A stretch of DNA of 64,000 nucleotides. Origin: Thermoanaerobacterium butyriciformans. GTDB lineage: Bacteria > Bacillota > Thermoanaerobacteria > Thermoanaerobacterales > Thermoanaerobacteraceae. This document shows positions 22,485 through 31,762 of this stretch, piece after piece. The notes under the pieces were generated by a model, which saw only the letters and a program-made list of their open reading frames with translations, had not been told where the DNA came from and did not search any database. The stretch's first letter is position 1; every line of letters begins with the position of its first letter. The translations under genes and the position numbers were made by a program. The stretch spans positions 42,126 to 106,125 of the forward strand of contig NZ_JAGGLT010000003.1 of assembly GCF_017874545.1 (NCBI RefSeq). The letters are read 5' to 3'.

Positions 22485-23435
22485 ATGAATAATATTTTGG
22501 TTGTAGGAAGTATTAATATGGACATTGTTGCTAGAGTCGAGCATATACCCCAAATTGGTGAAACTGTCATTGCAAGAGAAGTAAAGTACTTTTATGGAGG
22601 TAAAGGTGCGAATCAAGCAGTTTCTATAGCAAAGCTTAAAGGAAATGTAATTATGATAGGAAGGGTAGGAAATGATGGATATGGTAAGGACATAATAGAA
22701 AATTTAAAAAGACATAATGTAAAAATAGATGGAATCGAAGTAGATAATCAAAAAGAAACGGGTACTGCTTTTATATATGTAAGTGATAAAGGTGAAAATA
22801 ATATTGTTGTAAATCAAGGTGCTAATAAAAATTTAGATGTAGAACAGATAAAAAGACATGTTTCATTATTTGAAAATGTAAAATTTTGCATACTACAATT
22901 GGAAATCCCAATTGAGACAATTAAATATGTTGTTGAAATTTGTAACAAAAGAAACATAAAAATAATATTGAATCCTGCACCGGCAAGAGTAATTCCTGAT
23001 GAAATATTAAATAAAATATATATATTGACTCCTAATAAAACTGAATTGTCAATTTTAACAAATAGAACTATTAAAACACATGAAGATATTGAAAATGCTT
23101 CTGATATATTGATAGATAAAGGAGTAGAAAATGTAATAACAACTTTAGGAGATGAGGGATGTTATTTAAAGAATAGAGTTGAATCTTTTTATTTCCCCGC
23201 AGTTAAAGTAAAGACTGTAGATACAACAGGGGCTGGTGATTCTTTTAATGGGGCATTGTCTGTAGCTTTATGCGACGGAATTAACATAAAAAAAGCTGTA
23301 GAATTTGCAACTTATGTATCAGCATTAACTGTTACGAAAGAAGGAGCACAAAGTTCTTTTCCTGACAAAATGGAAGTTAATAAATTTATTAATGTTAGGA
23401 GAAAATACGATGAAAAAAACAAAATTGTTGAATAA
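22485..23435 (+). CDS. rbsK: Ribokinase
   Basis: 316 residues of the PfkB family; phosphorylates ribose with ATP to ribose 5-phosphate in the cytoplasm. Signature 1 ([16 protein letters not shown] near residue 42) and signature 2 ([13 protein letters not shown] near 247, with the catalytic Asp) are intact. The N-terminal [17 protein letters not shown] is the sugar-binding strand typical of RbsK. The start ATG 22485 follows GTGGAGATG. The end overlaps the ribose pyranase gene by 26 bp, so the two are coupled. Its presence supports D-ribose as at least one substrate of the upstream importer. Confidence 0.9.
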   Translation: MNNILVVGSINMDIVARVEHIPQIGETVIAREVKYFYGGKGANQAVSIAKLKGNVIMIGRVGNDGYGKDIIENLKRHNVKIDGIEVDNQKETGTAFIYVSDKGENNIVVNQGANKNLDVEQIKRHVSLFENVKFCILQLEIPIETIKYVVEICNKRNIKIILNPAPARVIPDEILNKIYILTPNKTELSILTNRTIKTHEDIENASDILIDKGVENVITTLGDEGCYLKNRVESFYFPAVKVKTVDTTGAGDSFNGALSVALCDGINIKKAVEFATYVSALTVTKEGAQSSFPDKMEVNKFINVRRKYDEKNKIVE

Positions 23436-23805
23436 TGAAATATCAAAGGTTGTTGCAGAATGTGGACATCGAGATTTATTAGTTATATCAGATAGTGGTT
23501 TGCCAATACCAGTTGGAATAAAAAGAATAGATATTGCTTTAATGCCAGGCATTCCAAGTTTAATAGAAACGCTAGAAGCTGTCCTAACGGAACTTGGTAT
23601 TGAAAAGGCGTATATTGCCAGAGAAATGATAGAAAGAAATAACGAATTATATAGTGATATTTTACATGTTTTAGAAGGATACAAAATAGAGATTGTAGAG
23701 CATGAAATGTTGAAAAAAATGACGAAAGAATCGAAAGCAGTCATTAGAACTGGAGAATTTACACCTTATGCAAATATAATACTGCAATCTGGAGTTGAAT
23801 TTTGA
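23410..23805 (+). CDS. rbsD: D-ribose pyranase
   Basis: 131 residues, the usual RbsD length. It interconverts the pyranose and furanose forms of ribose so that ribokinase gets the furanose. The catalytic His20 is in [19 protein letters not shown]. The end [13 protein letters not shown] is also typical. ATG 23410 follows TAGGAGAAAATACG. An in-frame ATG at 23392 lies further into rbsK and has no ribosome site. It is the last gene of the ribose cluster. Confidence 0.92.
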   Translation: MKKTKLLNNEISKVVAECGHRDLLVISDSGLPIPVGIKRIDIALMPGIPSLIETLEAVLTELGIEKAYIAREMIERNNELYSDILHVLEGYKIEIVEHEMLKKMTKESKAVIRTGEFTPYANIILQSGVEF

Positions 23806-23836
23806 TCAACAAGATTTCAAGTGTTCACTTTAAATT

Positions 23837-24073
23837 ATGGAGCATGTGGTAATAATGTTTAGGATTGAAGAATCTGAGACGTATAAGATGATAATCGAAA
23901 AAGGTATGCAAAAAGGTATTGAGAAGGGAATCGAAAAAGGTATAGAAAAAGGGGCACAACAAGAAAAAATTGCAATAGCAAGAAAATTATTAAAAGAAGG
24001 TATGGACATTGATAAAGTAGCGGACATCACTGAGCTTAACAAAGATGAGGTAAAAAAATTAATTCAGCACTAA
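23837..24073 (+). pseudogene. C-terminal fragment of an Rpn/PD-(D/E)XK nuclease-transposase protein
   Basis: A 78-residue frame made of a Gly-Lys-Ile-Glu repeat (KGIEKGIEKGIEKG near residues 29-42) followed by EKIAIARKLLKEGMDIDKVADITELNKDEVKKLI. This is the usual tail of Rpn-family (YhgA-like, recombination-promoting nuclease) proteins, which are ~250-300 residues long. The nuclease domain is absent, so this is most likely a leftover. The tandem 12-nt repeats also allow length changes by slippage. No convincing ribosome site is seen. Confidence 0.6.
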
Positions 24074-24098
24074 AAAAGTTAATAAGTTGTGGCATACA

Positions 24099-24127
24099 AA
24101 GGTGGTTTTTAAAGCCACCTTATTTTT
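24099..24127 (+). terminator. Terminator before the DeoR gene
   Basis: A 10-bp stem with AAGGTGG paired to CCACCTT, extended by TTT/AAA, a very short loop, then ATTTTTG. It ends the ribose cluster and Rpn fragment transcript. Confidence 0.75.
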
Positions 24128-24191
24128 GTGCAAAAAATCGATGTTTTTATCATGTTTTTATTTATTTCATATTGTGTTATTTGACAATATG

Positions 24192-24220
24192 TTGTTTATT
24201 GTTGACTTTTAGTATATAAT
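24192..24220 (+). promoter_or_regulatory. Candidate promoter of the DeoR regulator gene
   Basis: TTGTTT (24192-24197), a 17-bp spacer, TATAAT (24215-24220), 34 bp before the start codon. A TTGACA at 24181 is too far away to pair with it. Confidence 0.5.
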
Positions 24221-24254
24221 TTAATTAAAATTTAAGAAAACTGGAGGAAAGTGT

Positions 24255-25016
24255 ATGCTTGCGATAGAACGAAGGAAGAGGATAATGAGGCTTATACAAG
24301 AAAACCAAAGCGTCTTAGTGCCGGAGTTAAGCAAATTGTTTAATGTGACAGAAGAAACCATAAGAAGGGACTTGGAGAAACTTGAAGCAGAGGGGCTTTT
24401 AAAGAGGACTTATGGCGGTGCTGTTATAAATGAAAATTCAAGCGCCGATATTCCGCTAAATATTCGAGAAATTACAAATATAGAAAGCAAACAAGCGATA
24501 AGCATGAAAGTTGCTGAATACATTGAAGACGGTGATACGCTTTTGCTTGATTCAAGCTCTACAGTACTTCAGGTAGCAAAGCAAATAAAATTTAAGAAGA
24601 AGCTTACTGTCATAACAAATTCAGAAAAGATAATATTGGAATTGGCAAATGCTAAAGATTGCAAAGTCATCTCAACAGGAGGAGTATTAAAACAGAATTC
24701 CATGTCGTTGATCGGAAATTTCGCGGAAGATATGATTAAAAATTTCTGTGTAGATAAAGCCATAATATCATCAAAGGGATTTGATATGACAAATGGCATA
24801 ACAGAATCAAATGAAATGGAAGCCGAAATCAAAAAAGCCATGGCCAACTCGGCAGAAAAGGTATTTTTGCTTCTTGATCACAATAAGTTCGACAAGTCAT
24901 CGTTTGTCAAGATGTTTGACTTAGATAAAATTGATTATCTATTTACCGATAGAAAGTTGTCTTTGGAATGGGAAGAATTCCTGAAAAAACACAATATTGA
25001 TTTAATATATTGTTAG
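24255..25016 (+). CDS. DeoR-family regulator of the rhamnose genes
   Basis: 253 residues. The N-terminal DeoR helix-turn-helix (RRKRIMRLIQENQSVLVPEL then VTEETIRRDLEKLEAEGLLKR and TYGGAV) is followed by the DeoRC sugar-phosphate sensor domain, which has the GDTLLLDSSSTVLQVAKQ and VITNSEKIILELA motifs. It lies directly upstream of the aldolase, RhaA and RhaB genes, separated by its own terminator and a new promoter. It is therefore the likely repressor of rhamnose catabolism, probably sensing a phosphorylated intermediate. Ribosome site GGAGG; start ATG 24255. Confidence 0.82.
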   Translation: MLAIERRKRIMRLIQENQSVLVPELSKLFNVTEETIRRDLEKLEAEGLLKRTYGGAVINENSSADIPLNIREITNIESKQAISMKVAEYIEDGDTLLLDSSSTVLQVAKQIKFKKKLTVITNSEKIILELANAKDCKVISTGGVLKQNSMSLIGNFAEDMIKNFCVDKAIISSKGFDMTNGITESNEMEAEIKKAMANSAEKVFLLLDHNKFDKSSFVKMFDLDKIDYLFTDRKLSLEWEEFLKKHNIDLIYC

Positions 25017-25020
25017 TTAT

Positions 25021-25047
25021 ATCTCACATTTTGTGAGATGTTTTTTT
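25021..25047 (+). terminator. Terminator after the DeoR gene
   Basis: A perfect 8-bp stem, ATCTCACA/TGTGAGAT with a 3-nt T loop, followed by seven T. It begins four bases after the stop codon. Confidence 0.9.
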
Positions 25048-25087
25048 ATATTTAGAAAAATATTATTTTAATTTATGGCAAATACTA

Positions 25088-25115
25088 TTGACATTTTATG
25101 AAATATTGATATAAT
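25088..25115 (+). promoter_or_regulatory. Promoter of the rhamnose operon
   Basis: TTGACA (25088-25093), a 16-bp spacer, TATAAT (25110-25115). Both boxes are perfect. The 77 bp between it and the aldolase start are A-rich and may hold the regulator's operator. Confidence 0.7.
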
Positions 25116-25192
25116 AAAGATAAACAAAATAAAACAGACATAAATCAAAATAAATTCAATAAAAATTAACTTTATTTAAAGGAGGGCAAAAA

Positions 25193-25927
25193 GTGTATTC
25201 TGAATATGAGGTAAAAAAACAGATTTGTGAAATAGGAAAAAGAATCTACATGAATGGATTTGTAGCAGCAAATGACGGCAATATCACCGTTAGAATAGGT
25301 GAAAATGAAATAATAACGACTCCTACAGGTGTCAGCAAAGGGTTTATGACTCCTGACATGCTACTAAATATTAATTTAAACGGTGAAGTATTAAAATCAT
25401 CAGGTGATTATAAACCATCCACAGAGATAAAGATGCATCTTAGAGTCTATAGAGAAAGGCCAGACGTCAAATCTGTCATACATGCACATCCGCCATTTGG
25501 CACAGGCTTTGCAATTGTAGGGATCCCGCTTACAAAGCCAATAATGCCAGAAGCAGTCATATCTTTAGGCTGTGTGCCAATAGCCGAATACGGTACGCCT
25601 TCAACCGAAGAGCTGCCAGATGCCGTTTCTAAATACTTGCAAAATTACGATGCGCTTTTATTAGAAAATCACGGTGCACTGACATACGGTCCTGACTTAA
25701 TTAGTGCATACTATAAAATGGAATCACTTGAATTTTATGCAAAATTGACATTCATCTCTACACTTCTCGGAGGTCCAAAAGAATTATCAGATAGCCAAGT
25801 AGAAAAGCTTTATGAAATCAGAAGAAAATTCGGTCTAAAAGGAAGGCATCCAGGCGATTTGTGTAGTACATTAAGATGCAGCACAAATTCTGTTGAATTA
25901 AATAAGGATAAAGATGGAAAGAAATAA
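25193..25927 (+). CDS. Class II aldolase (rhamnulose/fuculose-1-phosphate type)
   Basis: 244 residues of the class II aldolase/adducin (FucA/AraD) fold. It should cleave rhamnulose 1-phosphate to dihydroxyacetone phosphate and L-lactaldehyde. The zinc histidines are in VIHAHPPFGT (near 98-100) and LLENHGALTYG (near 160). The phosphate-binding NDGNITVR and TPTGVSKG segments and the catalytic Glu region (STEIKMHLRVYRERPD) are present. The start is GTG 25193 behind AAGGAGGGC. It resembles the class II aldolases found with fucose/rhamnose microcompartments more than E. coli RhaD, which agrees with the shell-gene remnant directly downstream. RhaA and RhaB follow. Confidence 0.8.
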   Translation: MYSEYEVKKQICEIGKRIYMNGFVAANDGNITVRIGENEIITTPTGVSKGFMTPDMLLNINLNGEVLKSSGDYKPSTEIKMHLRVYRERPDVKSVIHAHPPFGTGFAIVGIPLTKPIMPEAVISLGCVPIAEYGTPSTEELPDAVSKYLQNYDALLLENHGALTYGPDLISAYYKMESLEFYAKLTFISTLLGGPKELSDSQVEKLYEIRRKFGLKGRHPGDLCSTLRCSTNSVELNKDKDGKK

Positions 25928-25983
25928 ACGATGACTTTAAATTAAATGATGTAAAAACGATGACATTTTCTATATCAATAATA

Positions 25984-26202
25984 CTCGAAGCATATACTAC
26001 CACCAAAACATTGTAAACCTTATAGAAGTGAAATTAGCAAAGGTGAATCTGCGGCAATTCGTATTTACTGCATACAGGCGAGCTTGCCGCTGTTGAAGCA
26101 TCTATTAACGCTGGATGCAAAGCTTTGGAGAAATTAGGTATGCTTTTAAACAAATCTATAATACCTAATCCAGATAGAGCTATTTGGGATAAGATAATCT
26201 AA
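25984..26202 (+). pseudogene. Decayed bacterial microcompartment (BMC-domain) shell protein gene
   Basis: No intact frame, but the translated pieces line up with a BMC-domain protein. The piece from 25984 gives LEAYTTTK. Frame from 26007 gives NIVNLIEVKLAKGESAAIR. After a one-base shift, the frame from 26074 gives TGELAAVEASINAGCKALEK, then LGMLLNKSIIPNPDRAIWDK, ending at a stop at 26200-26202. The pattern (AANV..L.E.KLAKG, TGdlaAVeAai.AG, ...IIpnP) is that of shell hexamers of the PduA/EutM type. Two frameshifts and loss of the first ~20 residues show it is dead. It lies between the aldolase and rhamnose isomerase genes, so the rhamnose locus probably once had, or split from, a propanediol microcompartment operon. 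Confidence 0.65.
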
Positions 26203-26421
26203 ATGCAAAAACAGGCAATAAAAGAAAATACAATATATATAACTATAAAACAAAAAAATAACAAAAAAATTAATAAAAAATATTAAAAACAAGAAGGAAT
26301 TTAACAAAAAGCGTCGAATATATAATATAAAAGATATATAAGTTTAGGATTAAATAATAGTATTTATTATTAAATAGAATCAAATGTAATTATTATCTGA
26401 TTTCCTGAAAGGATGTTTATT

Positions 26422-27699
26422 ATGTATGAAGCAGAAAAAGATAAAATTTTAAATGATTATTATAATGCAAAAGAGGTTTATGCAAAGTTTGACATAGACA
26501 CTGATGAAATATTAGATAAAATGAAGAAGATTCGAATTTCGCTTCACTGCTGGCAGGGTGATGATGTAACTGGATTTGAAAAAAGCGCTAATGGATTAAG
26601 CGGTGGAGGAATCCTTGCTATAGGTAATTGGCCTGGTAGAGCAAGAAATGGTGAAGAACTGAGGCAAGACATTGAAAAAGCTTTAAGTCTTATACCTGGC
26701 AAACACAAAGTGAATTTACATGCCATTTATGCAGAAACAAATGGTGAATTTGTAGACAGAGATGAAATAAAAGTTGAACATTTCAGAAAATGGATAAACT
26801 GGGCAAAAGAAAAAGAAATCGGACTTGACTTCAATCCTACGTTTTTTTCACATCCTAAAGCAAATGATGGTTATACGCTTTCAAGTAAAGAAGAAAATAT
26901 AAGAAAGTTTTGGATTGAACATGGCAAGAGATGTCGTGAAATTGCAAATGAGATAGGAAAAGAGTTAAAAACCCAGTGTGTGAATAATGTTTGGATTCCA
27001 GATGGTTCTAAAGATTTACCTGCTAATCGAATTGAACACAGAAAAATACTTAAAGAATCTTTAGATGAAATATTTTCAGTAAAATATGACAAAGCAAATA
27101 TCGTCGATTCTGTTGAAAGCAAACTATTTGGTATCGGGTCAGAAAGCTATGTAGTTGGTTCACATGAGTTTTACATGAGCTATGCATCAAGAAATGATGT
27201 AATGTTGTGTCTTGACATGGGCCATTTTCATCCTACTGAGAATATCGCTGATAAAATATCATCAATACTCACATTTAATGATAATTTATTGATTCACGTA
27301 AGCCGTGGTGTCCGTTGGGACAGCGATCATGTAGTCATTTTAAATGAAGATTTGCTTTCATTAGCAAAAGAAATAAGAAGATGCGATGCTTATGATAAAG
27401 TGTATATTGCATTAGATTTCTTTGACGCAAGCATAAACAGGATAATGGCATGGGTGATAGGTGCAAGAGCGACGTTGAAAGCCATATTAATATCGCTTTT
27501 AGAGCCTGTGCATCTACTTTTAGAAGAAGAAAACAAAGGCAATTTTGGTGCAAGGCTGGCTTTGATGGAAGAATTCAAAACATTGCCATTTTACTCCGTT
27601 TGGAACAAATACTGTATGGACGAAAATGTGCCTATTGGTACATCATGGATTGATGCTGTTAAAGAATATGAAAAAGAAATTATAAAAAATAGGGCTTAA
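26422..27699 (+). CDS. rhaA: L-rhamnose isomerase
   Basis: 425 residues, close to the E. coli enzyme (419) along its whole length. It converts L-rhamnose to L-rhamnulose with a divalent metal. Diagnostic stretches include LHCWQGDDVTGFE near residue 40, LDFNPTFFSHPKA, NNVWIPDGSKDLPANR, ESKLFGIGSESYVVGSHEFY, LDMGHFHPTE (metal ligands) and HVSRGVRWDSDHVV. ATG 26422 is chosen because GAAAGGA lies ~9 bp before it; an in-frame ATG at 26413 touches that site. RhaB follows 28 bp later, so the two are cotranscribed. Confidence 0.95.
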   Translation: MYEAEKDKILNDYYNAKEVYAKFDIDTDEILDKMKKIRISLHCWQGDDVTGFEKSANGLSGGGILAIGNWPGRARNGEELRQDIEKALSLIPGKHKVNLHAIYAETNGEFVDRDEIKVEHFRKWINWAKEKEIGLDFNPTFFSHPKANDGYTLSSKEENIRKFWIEHGKRCREIANEIGKELKTQCVNNVWIPDGSKDLPANRIEHRKILKESLDEIFSVKYDKANIVDSVESKLFGIGSESYVVGSHEFYMSYASRNDVMLCLDMGHFHPTENIADKISSILTFNDNLLIHVSRGVRWDSDHVVILNEDLLSLAKEIRRCDAYDKVYIALDFFDASINRIMAWVIGARATLKAILISLLEPVHLLLEEENKGNFGARLALMEEFKTLPFYSVWNKYCMDENVPIGTSWIDAVKEYEKEIIKNRA

Positions 27700-27727
27700 A
27701 AATTTAAGACTAAAGGATGGTATTTCA

Positions 27728-29155
27728 ATGAAAGATACTGTATATAATCTGGCTTTTGATTTTGGTGCTTCAAGTGGACGTCTTATGCTATCAAAATTCG
27801 ATGGCGAAAAAATCACAATTGAAGAAGTTTATAGATTTCCAAATGAGCCAGTCAAGCTAGGACAATCATTTTATTGGGATTTTTTGAGACTTTTTCACGA
27901 ATTAAAAAACGGATTAAAATTAGTATCCAAAAAAAAAATTAAAATATCCAGTATTGGCATAGACACATGGGGTGTTGATTATGGGTTGCTTGATAAAAAT
28001 GACCAATTGATATCAAATCCTTTTCATTACAGAGATAAAAGAACAGATGGGATAATAAAAGATTTTGAAAATATGGCGTTGCTGGAAGAGATTTATGACG
28101 TGACCGGTATACAGTTTATGGAGTTTAATACAATATTTCAACTGTATTGCGATTATAAAAAGCGACCAGAATTATTGAATTATGCAAGAACATTATTATT
28201 TATGCCAGATTTGTTTAACTTTTATCTGACGCATGAGAAATATAATGAATATACCATTGCATCAACGTCGCAAATGCTTGATGCCGAAAAGAAGGATTGG
28301 GCGATCGATCTTATAAAAAAGTTAAATTTGCCAGAAGGCATTTTTCAAAAAATATTAATGCCTGGGAATATAATAGGTTATTTAACAAAAGAAATTCAAG
28401 AAGAAACGGGACTATCTAATATTCCTGTGATTTCTGTTGGAAGTCATGATACGGCATCTGCAGTTGCAGGTACACCTATTGAAAACGGTTCAAGTGCATA
28501 TTTGATTTGTGGTACTTGGTCATTATTAGGTGTTGAAAGTGAAAGTCCTATAATAAATGAAAATACAAAAAAGTACAATTTCACAAATGAAGGTGGAGTA
28601 GAAGGTTTTATTAGGTTACTTAAAAATATAAATGGTTTGTGGATTATTCAACAATTAAAACAAAGCTGGAATTTGCATGGAATTAAAATAGGATTTCCAG
28701 AAATCAGCCAGATGGCGTCTAAAGCGAAACACGAAGAATTCATCATAAATCCCGATGACAAATTATTTATAGCTCCCGATGATATGGCTGAAGCGGTAAA
28801 GCAATATTGTGTAGAAACAGGACAGGGGTTGCCGCAGGATATCGGTGATATAGCGAGAGCTGCTTACAATGGTATAGTTGAACAATACAAAAATTGTTTA
28901 AACAATTTAGAAGACATTGTAGGGAGAAAAATAGATACTATCCATATGGTTGGCGGAGGAATACAGGATAAGTTCCTGTGTAAGTTAACTGCGGATGTTA
29001 CAGGTAAAAAAGTAATAACAGGACCTGTAGAAGCTTCAATTTATGGCAACGCGATAGTCCAGCTTATGGCATTAGGATACATCAAAGATTTAAAAGAGGG
29101 AAGAAAGATAATAAAAAATTCTATAGAGCAAAAGAGATATTTTTCGAGCATATAA
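27728..29155 (+). CDS. rhaB: Rhamnulokinase
   Basis: 475 residues of the FGGY kinase family; phosphorylates L-rhamnulose at O1 with ATP. The N-terminal phosphate loop is DFGASSGRLMLSKF, the sugar/catalytic region is IGIDTWGVDYGLLD, and the second domain has VGSHDTASAVAGTP, CGTWSLLGVE and VGGGIQDKFLCKLTAD. These are RhaB-specific patterns rather than xylulokinase ones. It comes 28 bp after RhaA and before the two-component genes. The product is the substrate of the class II aldolase at 25193. Confidence 0.93.
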   Translation: MKDTVYNLAFDFGASSGRLMLSKFDGEKITIEEVYRFPNEPVKLGQSFYWDFLRLFHELKNGLKLVSKKKIKISSIGIDTWGVDYGLLDKNDQLISNPFHYRDKRTDGIIKDFENMALLEEIYDVTGIQFMEFNTIFQLYCDYKKRPELLNYARTLLFMPDLFNFYLTHEKYNEYTIASTSQMLDAEKKDWAIDLIKKLNLPEGIFQKILMPGNIIGYLTKEIQEETGLSNIPVISVGSHDTASAVAGTPIENGSSAYLICGTWSLLGVESESPIINENTKKYNFTNEGGVEGFIRLLKNINGLWIIQQLKQSWNLHGIKIGFPEISQMASKAKHEEFIINPDDKLFIAPDDMAEAVKQYCVETGQGLPQDIGDIARAAYNGIVEQYKNCLNNLEDIVGRKIDTIHMVGGGIQDKFLCKLTADVTGKKVITGPVEASIYGNAIVQLMALGYIKDLKEGRKIIKNSIEQKRYFSSI

Positions 29156-29217
29156 CTCAAAGAAACTTGGACTTATTTGCAAATATAAGAATAAGTAAGA
29201 TATAGGGGTGTGTTAAT

Positions 29218-29970
29218 ATGTATACACTTGTTGTAGTAGATGACGAATATGAGATAAGGACAGGATTATCTAATTGTTTTCCGTGGAGTGATGTTGGATT
29301 TAACGTTGTGAAGCAATTTGAAAATGGAAGAGAATGCTTAAATTATATTTGTAAAAATAAGGTTGATACAGTTTTGTGTGATGTAAAAATGCCGATAATG
29401 TCTGGAATAGAACTTGCTAAAGAAATTTTTGAAAAGAATATTGATACAAAAATGGTTATCATTAGTGGATATACCGATTTTGAATATGCGAGGCAGGCAT
29501 TAAGATATGGTGTTAAGGATTATATAGTCAAACCTACAAAATATAATGAAATGGTAGAGGTATTTAAAAGAATAAAAAGTGAACTTGATAATGAAAATAA
29601 AAGTGAAAGAAATATTGTTGATAATGAAAAATCAAAAGAGTTTAATAGCATTATATCAATTATAAAAAAATATGTTGAAGAGAATTATAATAATGTGACT
29701 TTGGAAGATGTTGCAAAAATCGTTTATATGAATCCGTATTATTTAAGCAAATATTTTAAACAAAAAACCGGAATGAATTTTTCTGATTATATTACTTATG
29801 TCAGGATGAAAAAAGCTGTTGAATTTTTAAAAAATCCTTTATACAAAACCTATGAAGTAGGTTATATGATTGGATATAAAAATCCTAAAAATTTTAGCAG
29901 GGCATTCAAAAAATATTTTAAAAAATCACCGAAAGAATATATAAATTCAGCAATAAATTTTGAGGAATGA
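29218..29970 (+). CDS. yesN: YesN-type response regulator with AraC DNA-binding domain
   Basis: 250 residues. The receiver domain (1-~120) has the acidic pair in VVVDDEYE, the phosphorylated Asp55 in VLCDVKMP, and the signalling Thr/Lys region (VIISGYTDF, YIVKPTK). The C-terminal ~100 residues form two AraC helix-turn-helix motifs (LEDVAKIVYMNPYYLSKYFK, then TYEVGYMIGYKNPKNFSRAF). This pairing is typical of YesN regulators controlling pectin and oligosaccharide uptake genes. Its stop overlaps the start of the histidine kinase gene (ATGA), so both proteins are translated together. Likely targets are the glycosidase/ABC genes downstream. Confidence 0.9.
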   Translation: MYTLVVVDDEYEIRTGLSNCFPWSDVGFNVVKQFENGRECLNYICKNKVDTVLCDVKMPIMSGIELAKEIFEKNIDTKMVIISGYTDFEYARQALRYGVKDYIVKPTKYNEMVEVFKRIKSELDNENKSERNIVDNEKSKEFNSIISIIKKYVEENYNNVTLEDVAKIVYMNPYYLSKYFKQKTGMNFSDYITYVRMKKAVEFLKNPLYKTYEVGYMIGYKNPKNFSRAFKKYFKKSPKEYINSAINFEE

Positions 29971-31736
29971 ATAAATTTATGAAAAAATTAAAAACTAGAT
30001 TTTTTTACAAAAACTTGTTAGTCTTATCGCTCCCTCTTATATTAATAGTCTTAATACTTGGTTCATTATCAATAGTTATTACAGAACGATATGTAAGAAA
30101 TGAAATATATAAAAATAGCAGTGAAATGCTAAAACAAAGTAACAAAGACTTGTCGTTTTTATTTAACGATGTCAATAAAATATATTTAACTTTTGGAACA
30201 AATAAAGATGTTACGTTATATTTAAAAAGAATTTTAAATACTAGTAAATATTCTCTTGATGACATGTGGCACCTTAGCATGATAGAAAGTTTATTTGATT
30301 CTACATCATTTTCTGAACCATATATACAATCTATATATTTATATTTTAATAATCCAAATAAGAATTTTTTAGTTACAGGAAATGGAATCAATTCTATTGA
30401 GGAATATTTGGATTATGAATGGTATGATAGTTTTTTGAATGCCCCGAAAAATAAAATTTCTTGGTTGGAAGTTAGAGATATAAAGTTGTATAAGTTTGAT
30501 AAAAAGGGAGTAAAAGTTTTAAGTGTATATAAAAAAATTGCAAATTTTGATGGAGATAAAATTAACGGTGTACTGGTATTGAATATAAATTTAGATTATA
30601 TAGAAAATTTATTAAATACTTCAACTGTATTTCCTGGTCAAAAGATTTTTATCCTAGATGCTGATAACAATTTAATGTGTCAGAATATGAATAGCAATTT
30701 TCATGGAAAAGTTGATATTAATAAATATAGTAAAAATAACATTATAACAGAATTAAAGTCTCCCAATTACAATATAAAATATATATCAATAGTGCCTAAA
30801 AAGTATCTTTACGAAGTTCCAATAAAACTTTTAAAGATAACATTAGTGTTATTATCAATATCGATTTTTTTTGTAATATTAATAACATTTAGAATTACAA
30901 AGCGCAATTATGAGAATATAAGCAAAATAATAAATATAATAGAGGCAGAAAAAACTAATGAAATTTTCCCTGAATTACCAGCCGAAAATAAAGATGAGTA
31001 CAATTATATAATATACAATATTATTAATAGTTATATAGAAAAAAGCCAACTGAAAATGGAACTGGCAGAAAAAAAATATAAAATGAAAGCTATGGAGTTA
31101 TTAGCTTTGCAATCTCAGATAAGTCCTCATTTCTTATCTAATACATTAGAAACTATCTATTTAAAAGCACTGTCATATACTAAAGGGCCTAACGATGTTA
31201 CAAAAATGATTGAGAACTTATCACAAATTTTGAAATATTTACTTAGCAATCCAAGCGAAACTGTTACTATAAAGGAAGAAATTGAAAATACAAAAGCGTA
31301 TATAGAAATATTAAAGGTTAGGTATAAGGATAGATTTAGAGTAGTTTTAAATTATGATGAAACTTTATCTTCCTGCTTAATTATGAAACTTATGCTCCAG
31401 CATTTAATAGAAAATTCTATTAAGCATGGACTAAAGAAAAAAGATGGCAAAGGTACGATAAAAGTTAAAATAAAATCTATTAACAAAAAGCAAATAAAAA
31501 TTTCAGTAATAGATAATGGTATGGGAATGTCTAAGGAAAGATTACTAAAAGTAAGGGAGATTCTTAATTCTGATTTTGATTTTCAAGATCATATTGGTTT
31601 AATGAATACGAAAGAAAGATTAAAACTTTTATATGGAAATAATTATGACATATTAATTAGAAGTAAATTTAATGTGGGAACTGCTATATATATTACTTTT
31701 CCATATCAACTAAAAGGGCAAATTGAAGAAAATTAA
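29967..31736 (+). CDS. yesM: YesM-type sensor histidine kinase
   Basis: 589 residues. Membrane segment 1 (about 14-38), an extracellular cache-like sensing domain (about 40-285), membrane segment 2 (about 286-310), a short linker, then a His_kinase domain with the phosphorylated His near residue 387 in QISPHFLSNTLETIY. The ATPase domain has an N box (HLIENSIKHGL) and a G box (VIDNGMGMS, then GLMNTKERL). The architecture is that of the YesM/LytS class, which senses sugars or sugar-binding proteins. It overlaps the response regulator gene by 4 bp. An alternative start at 29988 is possible but less coupled. Confidence 0.88.
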   Translation: MNKFMKKLKTRFFYKNLLVLSLPLILIVLILGSLSIVITERYVRNEIYKNSSEMLKQSNKDLSFLFNDVNKIYLTFGTNKDVTLYLKRILNTSKYSLDDMWHLSMIESLFDSTSFSEPYIQSIYLYFNNPNKNFLVTGNGINSIEEYLDYEWYDSFLNAPKNKISWLEVRDIKLYKFDKKGVKVLSVYKKIANFDGDKINGVLVLNINLDYIENLLNTSTVFPGQKIFILDADNNLMCQNMNSNFHGKVDINKYSKNNIITELKSPNYNIKYISIVPKKYLYEVPIKLLKITLVLLSISIFFVILITFRITKRNYENISKIINIIEAEKTNEIFPELPAENKDEYNYIIYNIINSYIEKSQLKMELAEKKYKMKAMELLALQSQISPHFLSNTLETIYLKALSYTKGPNDVTKMIENLSQILKYLLSNPSETVTIKEEIENTKAYIEILKVRYKDRFRVVLNYDETLSSCLIMKLMLQHLIENSIKHGLKKKDGKGTIKVKIKSINKKQIKISVIDNGMGMSKERLLKVREILNSDFDFQDHIGLMNTKERLKLLYGNNYDILIRSKFNVGTAIYITFPYQLKGQIEEN

Positions 31737-31762
31737 AGGTTAAAGAGGGAAGGAGTATTATA

